A DNA stretch of 64,000 bases from NCBI RefSeq assembly GCF_009184895.1, contig NZ_WESE01000001.1, positions 186,001 through 250,000 of the forward strand, written 5' to 3'. Both the position numbers and the translations under genes were made by a program. The stretch is from Nostocoides sp. F2B08 (lineage in GTDB: Bacteria; Actinomycetota; Actinomycetes; Actinomycetales; Dermatophilaceae). Below are positions 17,535-28,377 of the stretch, piece by piece (the first letter of the stretch is position 1; every line of letters begins with the position of its first letter). The notes under the pieces are model-generated. The model did not search any database, was not told the DNA's origin, and saw only the letters and a list, made by a program, of their open reading frames with translations.

Positions 17535-18109
17535 CGGTCCGGCAGCGCCCGCCGGACACCTACGGCGACCAGGGTGGCGAGAACGGCCTTGATGAGGTCG
17601 CCGGGCAGGAAGACGAGGCCGGCGACCGGATCGGCGCCGGTCCGCCACACGAGGACCGGGATGCCGACGAGGTAGACGGCGCCGATCCCTCCGACCACGG
17701 CCGCCGTGAACGCGGCGAGGGGGAAAGGCAGGCGCGTCTCGAGGTGCTCCCTGACCCATCCTGTGACATAGGCCCCGAGAACGAAGCCGACGAGATAGCC
17801 CGCCGACGGTCCGGCGAAGACCCCCAGGCCGCCTCGGCCTCCGGAGAGCAGGGGAAGGCCCACCGCCACGAGGGCCAGCAGGACGACGACGGCCAGGGCG
17901 CCACGTCGCGGTCCCAGGATCAGACCCGCCAACATCACACCCATGGTCTGCAGGGTGATGGGGACGGGCAGACCGACGGCGATCGGCGGCACGATCCCCA
18001 GCACTGCGATCAGGGCGGCGAACGAGGCGATGAGCGCGAGGTCGGTGCTCGTCGATCGCGGTGTCTCGGGTGGCCGCCGGCTTCCTGCCTCGGTCTCGGT
18101 GCGCAGCAT
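17531..18109 (-). CDS. bioY: Biotin ECF transporter S component BioY
   Basis: 192-residue membrane protein that binds biotin. Family signatures: GLPVPITLQTMGVMLAGLIL, GGLGVFAGPSAGYLVGFVLG and VFLPGDLIKAVLATLVA. Six hydrophobic helices can be traced. It is the first gene of a five-gene operon with ligase, thiolase, bioM and bioN, all overlapping or within 27 bp. Upstream, 18154-18169 contains a 6-bp inverted repeat (CTCGAC-N4-GTCGAG) that could be an operator, but it is too GC-rich to be distinctive. Confidence 0.95.
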   Translation of the reverse strand: MLRTETEAGSRRPPETPRSTSTDLALIASFAALIAVLGIVPPIAVGLPVPITLQTMGVMLAGLILGPRRGALAVVVLLALVAVGLPLLSGGRGGLGVFAGPSAGYLVGFVLGAYVTGWVREHLETRLPFPLAAFTAAVVGGIGAVYLVGIPVLVWRTGADPVAGLVFLPGDLIKAVLATLVAVGVRRALPDR

Positions 18110-18229
18110 GGGATGGGGCTCTTCTCTGGCTCACGGCGTCCGGTCCGCGGGCGCTCGACGTGTGTCGAGGACGACGATAGCGAGGAACCGGCGCACGCGA
18201 GGAACCGACCATCGCGCGGACGCGACGGT

Positions 18230-18262
18230 GACGGGAGGCCGACCCCGGGTCGGCCTCCCGTC
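18230..18262 (-). terminator. Strong terminator of etfBA
   Basis: GACGGGAGGCCGACC (18230-18244) pairs perfectly with GGTCGGCCTCCCGTC (18248-18262) around a CCG loop. This 15-bp GC stem lies 38 bp beyond the etfA stop and upstream of bioY, isolating the two minus-strand operons. Confidence 0.85.
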
Positions 18263-18280
18263 GGGGGTCCTGAGGAGGGG

Positions 18281-18299
18281 CCGGCGGGCGGCCCGCCGG
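18281..18299 (-). terminator. Second hairpin directly after etfA stop
   Basis: CCGGCGGG-CGG-CCCGCCGG, an 8-bp perfect stem abutting the etfA stop codon, in tandem with the larger stem at 18230-18262. Confidence 0.6.
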
Positions 18300-19259
18300 T
18301 CAGCCCTTGGCGGCCTTGACGGCGTCGGTCGCCTGCGGCAGGACCGAGAAAAGGTCACCGACGACACCGAAGTCGACGAGCTCGAAGATCGGCGCCTCCT
18401 CGTCCTTGTTGACCGCGACGATGGTCTTCGACGTCTGCATACCGGCCCGGTGCTGGATCGCACCGGAGATTCCACACGCGACGTAGAGCTGTGGAGAGAC
18501 CTGCTTGCCGGTCTGGCCGACCTGGTGGGAGTGGGGGTACCAGCCCGCGTCGACCGCAGCGCGGGATGCGCCCACTGCGGCACCGAGACTGTCGGCGAAC
18601 TCCTCCACCTTGCTAAAGTCGCCGCCGGTCCCCCGCCCGCCGGACACGACGATGGCCGCCTCGGTCAGTTCGGGGCGACCGGTCGACTGCTTCTCGGTGG
18701 ACTCGACGATGCGGGCCGCCTTGGCCGCGTCGGACACGGCCAGGTCGAGCGGGGTCTGCACGGCCGCGCCGTTCGACTCCTCCGGGGCTGCGGAGTTCGG
18801 CTTGACCGCGATGATCGGCGTCCCCTTGGTCACCGTCGCCGTGACGGTGTATGAGCCGGCGAACACGGACTGGGTCGTGACGATCCCGCCGTCGGGGCTC
18901 GCCTGCACGTCGACGGCATCGGTGATGAGGCCGGACTCGGTCTTGATCGCGAGTCGGGCCGCGATCTCCTTGCCGGCCGGGTTCGCAGGGATGAGGACCG
19001 CCGCCGGCGAGGTCTGCTCGACCAGGGCGGCGAGAACCTCGGCCTGCGGAGCGACGAGGTATCCGGTGACGTCGTCACCGGAGGCGACGTAGACCTTCTC
19101 CGCACCGAACCTCGCGAGCGCCTCCGTGGCCGACTCGACGCCGTCACCGACGAAGACCGCGGACGGCTCGCCGATGCGGCGCGCGATGGTGAGGAGCTCA
19201 GCGGTGGTCTTGCGGACCTCACCGCCGGCGTGGTCGACGAGGACGAGAACTTCGGACAT
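18300..19259 (-). CDS. etfA: Electron transfer flavoprotein, alpha subunit
   Basis: 319-residue EtfA, FAD-binding subunit of the heterodimer that carries electrons from acyl-CoA dehydrogenases to the quinone pool. The C-terminal FAD domain is clear: [30 protein letters not shown] and [12 protein letters not shown], ending with [12 protein letters not shown]. It is 28 bp downstream of etfB and co-transcribed. In M. tuberculosis etfBA also lies upstream of iscS-mnmA; here the opp and bio operons sit between them. Functionally it fits the acyl-CoA metabolism genes elsewhere in the window. Confidence 0.96.
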   Translation of the reverse strand: MSEVLVLVDHAGGEVRKTTAELLTIARRIGEPSAVFVGDGVESATEALARFGAEKVYVASGDDVTGYLVAPQAEVLAALVEQTSPAAVLIPANPAGKEIAARLAIKTESGLITDAVDVQASPDGGIVTTQSVFAGSYTVTATVTKGTPIIAVKPNSAAPEESNGAAVQTPLDLAVSDAAKAARIVESTEKQSTGRPELTEAAIVVSGGRGTGGDFSKVEEFADSLGAAVGASRAAVDAGWYPHSHQVGQTGKQVSPQLYVACGISGAIQHRAGMQTSKTIVAVNKDEEAPIFELVDFGVVGDLFSVLPQATDAVKAAKG

Positions 19260-19287
19260 ACGTGATCAGCTTCCTTCGGGGGTCTCG

Positions 19288-20070
19288 TCAGATGAACTTC
19301 TGGGAGGCGAGGAACTCGGCGAGCCTGGCTCCGCCGTCACCCTCGTCGGGCACGATCGTGCCCTGCTGGCGCGGCGGGCGCTTCGTGACGTCCTCGACCT
19401 TCGTCCAGGCCGCGCCCAGGCCGACCTGGGAGCTGTCGATGCCGAGGTCGGCGAGGCTCCACCGCTCGACCGGCTTCTTCTTCGCCGCCATGATGCCCTT
19501 GAACGACGGGTAGCGCGGCTCGTTGATCTGGTCGGTGACCGAGACCAGGGCTGGCAGCGACGCGGTGATGGTCTCGGAGGCGGCGTCTCCGTCGCGTCGG
19601 ATCGTCACCGTGTCGCCGTCGACGGTCAGCTCGGAGGCGAAGGTCACCTGCGGGAGCCCGAGGCGCTCGGCGAGCATCGCCGGAACGACGCTCATCGACC
19701 CGTCGGTCGAGGCCATGCCGGTGAGGACGAGGTCGGCGCCCCCGATCTTGCGGATCGCCTCGGCCAGCACGAGGGACGTCGCGGGGGCGTCCGAACCGCT
19801 GATGGCGGCGTCGCTCACGTGCACACCCTTGTCGGCACCCATCTGCAGGGCCTTCTTGACGGCGTCGGCTGCCTGCTCGGGACCGATCGTGAGGACGGTG
19901 ACCTCGCCCTCGCCGGCCTCGACGAGCTTAAGCGCCTCCTCGACGGCGTACTCGTCGAGCTCGCTCAGCAGGCCGTCGACGTTCTCGCGGTCGGTCGTGT
20001 TGTCGGAGGCGTCGAAACCCCGCTCGGACTGTGCGTCCGGAACGTACTTGACGCAGACGACGATGTTCAT
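19288..20070 (-). CDS. etfB: Electron transfer flavoprotein, beta subunit
   Basis: 260-residue EtfB, the AMP-binding partner of EtfA. It starts MNIVVCVKYVPDAQSERGF and contains the ETF beta signature region LTGMASTDGSMSVVPAMLAERLG and the recognition-loop region SLPALVSVTDQINEPRYPSF. The ribosome-binding site GGAAGGA precedes the ATG. It is the first gene of the etfBA operon, and its 5' side faces the terminator of the cell-wall-binding-repeat gene. Confidence 0.96.
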   Translation of the reverse strand: MNIVVCVKYVPDAQSERGFDASDNTTDRENVDGLLSELDEYAVEEALKLVEAGEGEVTVLTIGPEQAADAVKKALQMGADKGVHVSDAAISGSDAPATSLVLAEAIRKIGGADLVLTGMASTDGSMSVVPAMLAERLGLPQVTFASELTVDGDTVTIRRDGDAASETITASLPALVSVTDQINEPRYPSFKGIMAAKKKPVERWSLADLGIDSSQVGLGAAWTKVEDVTKRPPRQQGTIVPDEGDGGARLAEFLASQKFI

Positions 20071-20241
20071 CCGGTCGTCCTTCCCGTATCGGTGGATGGT
20101 GGGGTGCTTCTCGGTGAAGCGGCCGCCTCGTGGGGGCGACAGTCACCGACCATCCTCGCACCGCATACGAGGTCCCTCCCACGCATCACCCACGTGACGC
20201 TCCCCACGTAGGACGATCGCGGGCGCTGTCGGGCGCACAGG

Positions 20242-20275
20242 TCGACGTCCCCGGCCCTCGGACCGGGGACGTCGA
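20242..20275 (-). terminator. Terminator of the CWB2-repeat gene
   Basis: TCGACGTCCCCGG (20242-20254) and CCGGGGACGTCGA (20263-20275) form a perfect 13-bp stem with an 8-nt loop, 10 bp after the stop codon of the minus-strand gene. Confidence 0.85.
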
Positions 20276-20284
20276 GCGGGACCG

Positions 20285-22369
20285 TCAGCGGGTCAACGCG
20301 TCCCAGAGGGCGACGATCACATCGTGCGAGACGGCTGCGACGCCGCCGTAGACGTCAACCCGCACCACGGTCGGGTGACTCTCGATGTAGTCACGCGTGG
20401 GGGTGGCCAGGACGTCGGTGTAGGTCAGCAGCATCGGCCAGTTCTGCGCAGCTGCGTCGGCACCGCCGGAGAGGCCATCGGGGAAGTCCCAGCCCTTGGC
20501 GACACCCACGCCCATGGGGAACTCGAAGAACTCCTCCGCGACGAGCTGCGCGGTGTGGTAGCGAGTCGTCCCCACGACCGGCGTGAACGCTGGAGCCGCC
20601 GCTGCGGCCGGTCCGCCGACCGCGTACTTGAGCGCCTCGGGCTGGCTCGCCAGGTATGCCGCGGTGGCAGCGGGCATGACGCCGTCCTGGGTCAGGACGA
20701 CGACGCCGTTGCTCCAGGCCGCGGCAGGTCCGGCGGCCAAGGCGTCGGGGAAGTTCAGGCCCGTCGTGGCGAGGACCGTGAGGGGGGTGCCGATCTCCTC
20801 GGCCACCATGACTGCGGTCTCGTAGCGGGTCGGGCCCGCGATCCGCTTGACCGTGTAGCCCTTCGCCACGAGTGCGGCCTCGACCGACGCGGAGACGCCG
20901 TTGACCCCGCCCACGATGTAGACCGTGCCGTCGTCCGGGAGAACCCGGTCGATCTCGGTGGCCACGCGCGGGTCGAGGAGCAGCCGGGTCAACAGGATCG
21001 GTGCGTCGACCTTCTTCGACAGCGGGACGGACACGAGTGCGTCGGGGAAGTCGTCCGAGCGGGTCAGGACGACCGCTCCCGCCGCGTCGTCGGCGAAGCG
21101 CTCCTGTGAGAGCAGGATGGCGGTCTCGATGCGGTCCACCCCGCCGACCTGGGTCACGGCCGAGGGGGCGAGGAGTGCGAGCTTCTGGTCCTCCGTCGTG
21201 TCCTGACCGATGGCGTCGAAGTAGAAGCCCTCGATGACCTCGTTCGCGTGGTAGTACGCGATGACGCTGCGCACGTCGTCGACCCACTGGGCGAAGCCCA
21301 GCACACCGGTCAACTCCGCGTCGTCGACGGCGTCGTCGGCGAGCGCGGTCAGGTTGGTGAACGGGACGACGTCGAGGATGCGGTCGACCCGCCAGGTCAG
21401 CGACGGGACGTGCAGCCAGGTGACGCTGCCCACGAAGTACTCGGACCGGGTGTAGGTGAAGTCCGAGTAGTCGACGAAGAGCTCGGCGGGGACGTCGACG
21501 CCGTCCGTCGCGTCGGGGTCGGCGGACTGGTTGAACTCGACGGTCCAGCCGTCCGGGGCGACCCAGCCCGCGGGCGGGAAGGGGATGATCCGGTTGTAGT
21601 AGAGGACCGCGTCGATCGACAGCGGGACCTCCTTGCCGGAAGCCGCTCCCATCGAGGCGCCGGCGAGCATCCACGCGTCGAGCGGGTCGATGAAGGCCGG
21701 CGGTCCGGCGGTCACCTCGTCGTGGATCTCGAGACCGGGAAGGGTTCCCGTCTTCATGATCGTCTGATAAATCGCCGCGTTCTCCGGCGAGGCGTCGATC
21801 GGCACGCCATCGGTCGTGATCCGGCCGGCGCCGTCGAGGGTGATGTTCGTCGCGGCGAGCAGGCGTTCGTTGACGGCTGCGAGCTTGGAGGCGATGACCG
21901 CCTCGGACGTCCGGACGAAGTTGAGGCGTTCGAGCTCGACCTCGGAGACGTACGTCAGGTAGTCGGCCTGCGGGTCGCAGGCCCCGACCTCGACATCGGT
22001 GGGCGGAACGTAGCCGTCCTCCGTCATCAGTTCACCCATGAGCGGCACCAGCCACACCTGCCGACCATCGACGGGATTGGTCACGGGCGCGATGCCCGGG
22101 ATCTCCGCGTACGAGACCGGTTGGACGCAGTACTCGGTCGTCTCGCCGAGCTCTGCGTCGGTGTAGGTGAAGTCCGCCAGGATCGGCGTTCCGTTCTCAG
22201 CCCGATGGAGGAAGACGAGGTCGGCGTACAACTCCCCGCTACCGCCGCCGCCACCGCCGCCTCCACCACCGCCGCCTCCGGGACCCTGCGCAGCGAGGGC
22301 CGAGGCCGGGGCGACGAGAGCGGCGACGGCAAGGGCGACGAATGTCCGTGCAGTCCTCGAGCGAACCAT
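20285..22369 (-). CDS. Secreted protein with C-terminal cell-wall-binding repeats 2
   Basis: 694-residue exported protein. ATG 22369 has GGGAG 7 nt upstream and opens a Sec signal peptide (MVRSRTARTF, hydrophobic core, cleavage near ALAAQ). A run of 13 consecutive glycines follows (codons 22249-22287 on the minus strand), then about 370 residues not recognised (LYADLVFLHRAENG..., with a pair of Cys). The last 270 residues hold three CWB2 repeats (QVGGVDRIETAI, RIAGPTRYETAV, PVVGTTRYHTAQ, each followed by ...FPDAL or FPDGL). CWB2 domains anchor surface proteins non-covalently to the wall. Surface adhesin or enzyme unknown. It has its own terminator and stands alone. Confidence 0.88.
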   Translation of the reverse strand: MVRSRTARTFVALAVAALVAPASALAAQGPGGGGGGGGGGGGGSGELYADLVFLHRAENGTPILADFTYTDAELGETTEYCVQPVSYAEIPGIAPVTNPVDGRQVWLVPLMGELMTEDGYVPPTDVEVGACDPQADYLTYVSEVELERLNFVRTSEAVIASKLAAVNERLLAATNITLDGAGRITTDGVPIDASPENAAIYQTIMKTGTLPGLEIHDEVTAGPPAFIDPLDAWMLAGASMGAASGKEVPLSIDAVLYYNRIIPFPPAGWVAPDGWTVEFNQSADPDATDGVDVPAELFVDYSDFTYTRSEYFVGSVTWLHVPSLTWRVDRILDVVPFTNLTALADDAVDDAELTGVLGFAQWVDDVRSVIAYYHANEVIEGFYFDAIGQDTTEDQKLALLAPSAVTQVGGVDRIETAILLSQERFADDAAGAVVLTRSDDFPDALVSVPLSKKVDAPILLTRLLLDPRVATEIDRVLPDDGTVYIVGGVNGVSASVEAALVAKGYTVKRIAGPTRYETAVMVAEEIGTPLTVLATTGLNFPDALAAGPAAAWSNGVVVLTQDGVMPAATAAYLASQPEALKYAVGGPAAAAAPAFTPVVGTTRYHTAQLVAEEFFEFPMGVGVAKGWDFPDGLSGGADAAAQNWPMLLTYTDVLATPTRDYIESHPTVVRVDVYGGVAAVSHDVIVALWDALTR

Positions 22370-22449
22370 GGCGTGCTCCCATTCCAGCGTCGTACGACGC
22401 GTCCCTGGGGCGGGGACCGGGCGGGATCCTGGTGAGCCCATGCCCACAA

Positions 22450-22467
22450 GAGTCCCCGTCGGGACTC
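22450..22467. promoter_or_regulatory. Inverted repeat upstream of CWB2-repeat gene
   Basis: GAGTCCC-CGTC-GGGACTC, a 7-bp perfect dyad 81 bp before the ATG of the minus-strand secreted-protein gene. It could be an operator or 5'-UTR hairpin. Confidence 0.35.
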
Positions 22468-22622
22468 ACACTGCTCCCCCGTGGCGCGTCGATCCACGGT
22501 TGGGGACATGACCTTCGTCACGTGGTCGAATGCTGTGCGACACAACAGAATTCATCTGCGATGGTGAGGCCGTGAGACACGGTATCGGCCGTTCGGACGA
22601 GGAGCCTGCCCAGCGCGACGGG

Positions 22623-23411
22623 TCAGGAGCCGCTGAAGGTGGCCTTTCCGGGCCCGTTCTCCACGAACGACTGCATCCCGGCCTTCTGGTCGTCGGTCGC
22701 GAACAGGCCGGCGAAGAGCATGCGTTCGATCTCCAAACCCGACTCGAGGTCCACCTCCAGACCGCGGTCCACCGCCTCCTTCGCCGCGCGCAGGGCCAGG
22801 GCCGGACCACCCACGTAGGGCTGCAGCCGGGCCCTGGCGGCGGCGTACACGGCGTCCGGCTCCTCGCTGTCGACCACCTCGTCGACCAGGCCGATGGCCA
22901 GCGCCTCGTCGGCGGAGACGAACCGACCGGAGAAGATGAGCTCCTTGGCACGGGCCGGGCCCACGAGTCGGGCGAGGCGCTGCGTGCCACCGGCCCCCGG
23001 AATGATCCCGAGCAGGATCTCCGGCTGACCGAGACGGGCCTTCCTGGCCGCCACCCGGAAGTCGCATGCGAGAGCGACCTCACACCCGCCGCCCAGCGCA
23101 TACCCGGTGATCGCGGCGACCGTCGGTTTGGGGATACGGGCCAGGGCCCTGGTGAAGTCCTGGAGCAGCGTGGAGTGCTCCGCCATCTCCGCGTAGGACA
23201 TGGTCGCCATCTCCTTGATGTCCGCCCCCGCGGCGAAGACCTTCTCGCCTCCGTAGACGATGACCGCGGCGGCGTCGCGGTCCGACCCGACCTCGGCGCA
23301 CGCGGCGGCCAGCGCTCCCTGGACCTCGGCGTTGAGGGCGTTCATCGGCGGGCGATCGAGGCGGATCGTCGCGATCCCCCCGTCCCGCTCGACCCGTACC
23401 ACCTCACTCAC
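22623..23411 (-). CDS. Enoyl-CoA hydratase/isomerase family protein
   Basis: 262-residue crotonase-fold protein, hydrating trans-2-enoyl-CoA in fatty-acid degradation or C4 metabolism. The oxyanion-hole segments are FAAGADIKEM and ALGGGCEVALACD. The two catalytic acids are expected in the region LGQPEILLGIIPGAGGTQRL, which includes the conserved Glu. GTG 23411 overlaps the stop of the YbjN-domain gene by 8 bp; GTG 23420 is an alternative. The high similarity to short-chain hydratases suggests crotonyl-CoA as substrate, which would suit the ccr pathway at 42-54 kb, but the genes are not linked. Confidence 0.92.
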   Translation of the reverse strand: MSEVVRVERDGGIATIRLDRPPMNALNAEVQGALAAACAEVGSDRDAAAVIVYGGEKVFAAGADIKEMATMSYAEMAEHSTLLQDFTRALARIPKPTVAAITGYALGGGCEVALACDFRVAARKARLGQPEILLGIIPGAGGTQRLARLVGPARAKELIFSGRFVSADEALAIGLVDEVVDSEEPDAVYAAARARLQPYVGGPALALRAAKEAVDRGLEVDLESGLEIERMLFAGLFATDDQKAGMQSFVENGPGKATFSGS

Positions 23412-23967
23412 GCGACTCACCCTCGCTCCCGTCGTCCGCGGACGCCGCATCGCCGGCGACGGCGTCCGGCCGGTCGTCGCCGTCGCCGGCGGTCGCATCG
23501 GCGGCCGCCCTGCGCTGCTCGGCGATCCGCTCCGCGAGCTTCATGATCCGCTCATGCCACTGCTGGACCGTCGCGAGCGTGATCTGCACGCTGACCGACA
23601 CGAGGTTCTTCACCGCCGTGGTGTCGGTGACCAGGTGTTCGGAGGTGACGACGAGCGCGTCGTTGCCGATGCCGGTCTTGACCATCGTCATCGACAGGTT
23701 GACGTCGTTGCACACCGAGAGCTGCATCACCTTGTCCTGGGGCACCGGGTCGGCCAGCTGCCACTGGCCGAAGACCCGCATGATCTTGACCTCGGACTCC
23801 AGGCACCGGACGAACATCTGCTGGTCGTTGGCCGTGAAGGCGACGTCGCCCTCCTTGTCGAGGTTCGGCTCGAGACCGAGGTCCTGCAGGGCGTCGATGA
23901 CGAGCCCGCGCAACGGGTGCTCGTCGGCGGGCGGTGGGAAGCTGGGGAGGGCGGTGGGATCACTCAT
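23404..23967 (-). CDS. YbjN-domain protein
   Basis: 187-residue cytoplasmic protein of the YbjN/bacterial sensory transduction regulator fold. The core (VAFTANDQQMFVRCLES ... LSVCNDVNLSMTMVKTGIGN ... VSVSVQITLATVQQWHERI) is followed by a disordered acidic Ala/Asp tail. Start ATG 23967 is fixed by TACGGT at 23975-23980, 7 nt upstream, with no ribosome-binding site (leaderless). It overlaps the enoyl-CoA hydratase and is divergent from glgX. E. coli YbjN suppresses temperature-sensitive phenotypes and affects motility; no mechanism is known here. Confidence 0.82.
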   Translation of the reverse strand: MSDPTALPSFPPPADEHPLRGLVIDALQDLGLEPNLDKEGDVAFTANDQQMFVRCLESEVKIMRVFGQWQLADPVPQDKVMQLSVCNDVNLSMTMVKTGIGNDALVVTSEHLVTDTTAVKNLVSVSVQITLATVQQWHERIMKLAERIAEQRRAAADATAGDGDDRPDAVAGDAASADDGSEGESRE

Positions 23968-23974
23968 GCGTCCC

Positions 23975-23980
23975 ACCGTA
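23975..23980 (-). promoter_or_regulatory. Predicted -10 box (TACGGT) of leaderless YbjN gene
   Basis: TACGGT on the minus strand followed by GGGACGC and the ATG at 23967. Divergent from the glgX -10 at 24047-24052. Confidence 0.5.
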
Positions 23981-24046
23981 TCCCCGCCGCCCGGGCCCGT
24001 GACGTCCACACGGCCGGACGGCGCTCCGGTCCACGGCTCCCCTCCC

Positions 24047-24052
24047 TAGGAT
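24047..24052 (+). promoter_or_regulatory. Predicted -10 box (TAGGAT) of leaderless glgX
   Basis: TAGGAT followed by 8 nt (GGGTCACC) and the ATG at 24061. It matches the actinobacterial TAnnnT consensus; no clear -35 element. Confidence 0.5.
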
Positions 24053-24060
24053 GGGTCACC

Positions 24061-26250
24061 ATGTCGCCGCCCGCGCGTCCCCGCCACCCCCGCTCAGCCC
24101 GTGACCTCCCTCCCCTACCCGGGGTGACGCTTCGGGACGGGGGCGCCGACGTGTCCGTGTACGCCGGCCACGCGGACGGCATCGACCTCTGTCTCTTCGA
24201 GCCGGGCGACCTCACCGGGGAGAGCGAGCGACGCATACCCCTGCCCGAGAGAGCGCACGGCTGGTGGTGGGGATTCGTGGAGGGCCTCGGTGCGGGACAG
24301 CGCTACGCGCTGCGCGCGCGCGGCCCATGGGCGCCCGACCTCGGGCTCAGGTACAACGAGAACAAGCTGCTGCTCGACCCGTACGCGCGCGGGATCGAGG
24401 GTGCCGTGCGCCTCGGCCCCGAGTCGTACGCCCACAAGGTGCGGCGCAGCGACTGGCGCGGAGACGGGCAGATCCCCTCCGCGCTGGACTCGGCCGCGCA
24501 CATGCCGCGCGGTGTCGTCCTCGACAACGGATTCGACTGGGGCGAGGACCGACCTCCGGGGACACCGCTCACCGAGACCGTCGTCTACGAGACCCACGTC
24601 AAGAACCTCACCATGCGCCACCCGGCCGTGCCCGCGGAACTGCGCGGGACCTACGCCGGACTCGCACACCCGGCGGTCATCGAGCACCTGCAGCGCCTCG
24701 GCGTGACCGCCGTCGAGCTCCTCCCGGTGCAGGCCTCCACCTCCGAGGCCCATCTCGTCCAGCGCGGACTGACCAACCACTGGGGATACAACACCCTCGG
24801 CTTCTTCGCCCCGCACGCCGCCTACGCCTCGACGACCGACCCCGGAGGCGTCCTCGCGGAGTTCAAGGGCATGGTCAAGCTTCTGCACGCGGCGGGAATC
24901 GAGGTCATCCTCGACGTCGTCTACAACCACACGTGCGAAGGGGACTCCCATGGGCCGACGTACTCGTGGCGCGGGCTCGACAACCGGGCGTACTACCGGC
25001 TCGACGATCGGGGCGCCGACGTCGACTTCACCGGCTGCGGGAACAGCCTCAACCTGAGGCACCCCATCGTCGCCCAGATGGTACTCGACTCCCTCCGGTA
25101 CTGGGTGACCGAGTGTCACGTGGATGGCTTCCGGTTCGACCTCGCGGTCACCCTGGGACGGGGACGGACCAGTGAGTACGACCCCGACCACCCCTTCCTC
25201 GTCGCGCTCCGCGTCGATCCCGTGCTCTCGCGGGTCAAACTCGTCGCCGAGCCGTGGGACGTCGGACCGGGAGGATGGCGCACCGGTCAGTTCCCACCGC
25301 CGTTCGTCGAGTGGAACGACCGCTTCCGGGACTCGGTGCGCACGTTCTGGCTCAGTGACGTCCGCGCGGCTCAGCACGGGCACACCGGTCACGGAGTCCG
25401 CGACCTCGCCACCAGGCTGGCCGGCAGCCAGGACCTCTTCGCGGCGCGCGACCGTGGTCCGCTGGCCTCGGTCAACTTCGTCACCGCACACGACGGCTTC
25501 ACGCTCGCCGACCTCACCGCCTACAACCGCAAGCACAACGGCGCCAACGGTGAGGGCAACCGCGACGGCACCGACGACAACCGCTCCTACAACCACGGTC
25601 GCGAAGGATGGGCCGACGCCAGCGCGTCCATCCTGCGGGACCGACGCCGTTCCATGCGCAACCTCATGGCAACCCTCCTCCTCGCGAACGGCGTCCCGAT
25701 GCTCAATGCTGGAGACGAGCTCGGCCGGACCCAGTGGGGGAACAACAACCCCTACTGCCTCGACATCGAGGAGATGTGGGTCGACTGGGACCTCGAGCCG
25801 TGGCGAGAGGACCTGCTCGAGACCGCCCGGTTCCTGACCGGCTTGCGGCGCCGCCATCCCGTCCTGCGGCAACGAACCTTCCACACCGGTCAACCCGTGT
25901 CGGCCGACGGCTCCCTCGATGTCGCCTGGTACGGCACCGACGGGGCCGAGCTCGACACGAGGGCATGGGAGTCGGCGGCGACGCACACCCTCCAGATGTT
26001 GCTCGACGGCGCGTGGCTCGACACCGACAGCCTGCTCATCGTCCTCCACGGCGGCGGACGAGCATCGTCCGTGAACCTGCCCAAGGCCCCTGGGCTGCTC
26101 GGGTACTCGCTCCTCTGGGACTCCACGTGGGAGCACCCGTCCGAGGGAGCCGACTCGCCCGCCGCGCAGGGCGCTCCCCTCCTGCCCGGCACGCCGGTGA
26201 CGGTCGAGGCTGCGAGCCTGCGCGTCTACCGCGCCCAGGATCCGACGTGA
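24061..26250 (+). CDS. glgX: Glycogen debranching enzyme GlgX
   Basis: 729-residue GH13 isoamylase-type enzyme that hydrolyses alpha-1,6 branches of glycogen or limit dextrins. An N-terminal CBM48-like region (VSVYAGHADGIDLCLFEPG) is followed by the catalytic barrel. The catalytic triad is visible: Asp360 (DGFRFDLA), Glu397 (VAEPWDVG) and Asp478 (TAHDGFTL). The start at ATG 24061 is supported by the adjacent -10 TAGGAT. It precedes the glgE operon by 49 bp, in which glgE has its own apparent promoter, so both co-regulation and independent expression are possible. Confidence 0.95.
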   Translation: MSPPARPRHPRSARDLPPLPGVTLRDGGADVSVYAGHADGIDLCLFEPGDLTGESERRIPLPERAHGWWWGFVEGLGAGQRYALRARGPWAPDLGLRYNENKLLLDPYARGIEGAVRLGPESYAHKVRRSDWRGDGQIPSALDSAAHMPRGVVLDNGFDWGEDRPPGTPLTETVVYETHVKNLTMRHPAVPAELRGTYAGLAHPAVIEHLQRLGVTAVELLPVQASTSEAHLVQRGLTNHWGYNTLGFFAPHAAYASTTDPGGVLAEFKGMVKLLHAAGIEVILDVVYNHTCEGDSHGPTYSWRGLDNRAYYRLDDRGADVDFTGCGNSLNLRHPIVAQMVLDSLRYWVTECHVDGFRFDLAVTLGRGRTSEYDPDHPFLVALRVDPVLSRVKLVAEPWDVGPGGWRTGQFPPPFVEWNDRFRDSVRTFWLSDVRAAQHGHTGHGVRDLATRLAGSQDLFAARDRGPLASVNFVTAHDGFTLADLTAYNRKHNGANGEGNRDGTDDNRSYNHGREGWADASASILRDRRRSMRNLMATLLLANGVPMLNAGDELGRTQWGNNNPYCLDIEEMWVDWDLEPWREDLLETARFLTGLRRRHPVLRQRTFHTGQPVSADGSLDVAWYGTDGAELDTRAWESAATHTLQMLLDGAWLDTDSLLIVLHGGGRASSVNLPKAPGLLGYSLLWDSTWEHPSEGADSPAAQGAPLLPGTPVTVEAASLRVYRAQDPT

Positions 26251-26286
26251 GGACAGCGCGTCCTGCCTCAGTGTGCGACCTTTCGA

Positions 26287-26292
26287 TAGCGT
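26287..26292 (+). promoter_or_regulatory. Predicted -10 box (TAGCGT) of leaderless glgE
   Basis: TAGCGT followed by TGGGCGG and GTG at 26300. This decides the glgE start and makes glgE-treS-mak-glgB-pgm a separately transcribed unit. Confidence 0.45.
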
Positions 26293-26299
26293 TGGGCGG

Positions 26300-28375
<2,076 letters not shown>

Positions 28376-28377
28376 CC

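Noticed and set aside
18154-18169. CTCGAC-N4-GTCGAG inverted repeat upstream of bioY as a biotin-repressor site
   Set aside because: It does not resemble known BirA or BioQ operators, and GTCGA-type dyads occur by chance often in this composition. Mentioned only as a weak possibility under bioY.
22249-22287. GGN trinucleotide run considered as a CRISPR or minisatellite array
   Set aside because: It is an in-frame glycine run inside a signal-bearing protein; there are no spacers and no unit longer than a codon.
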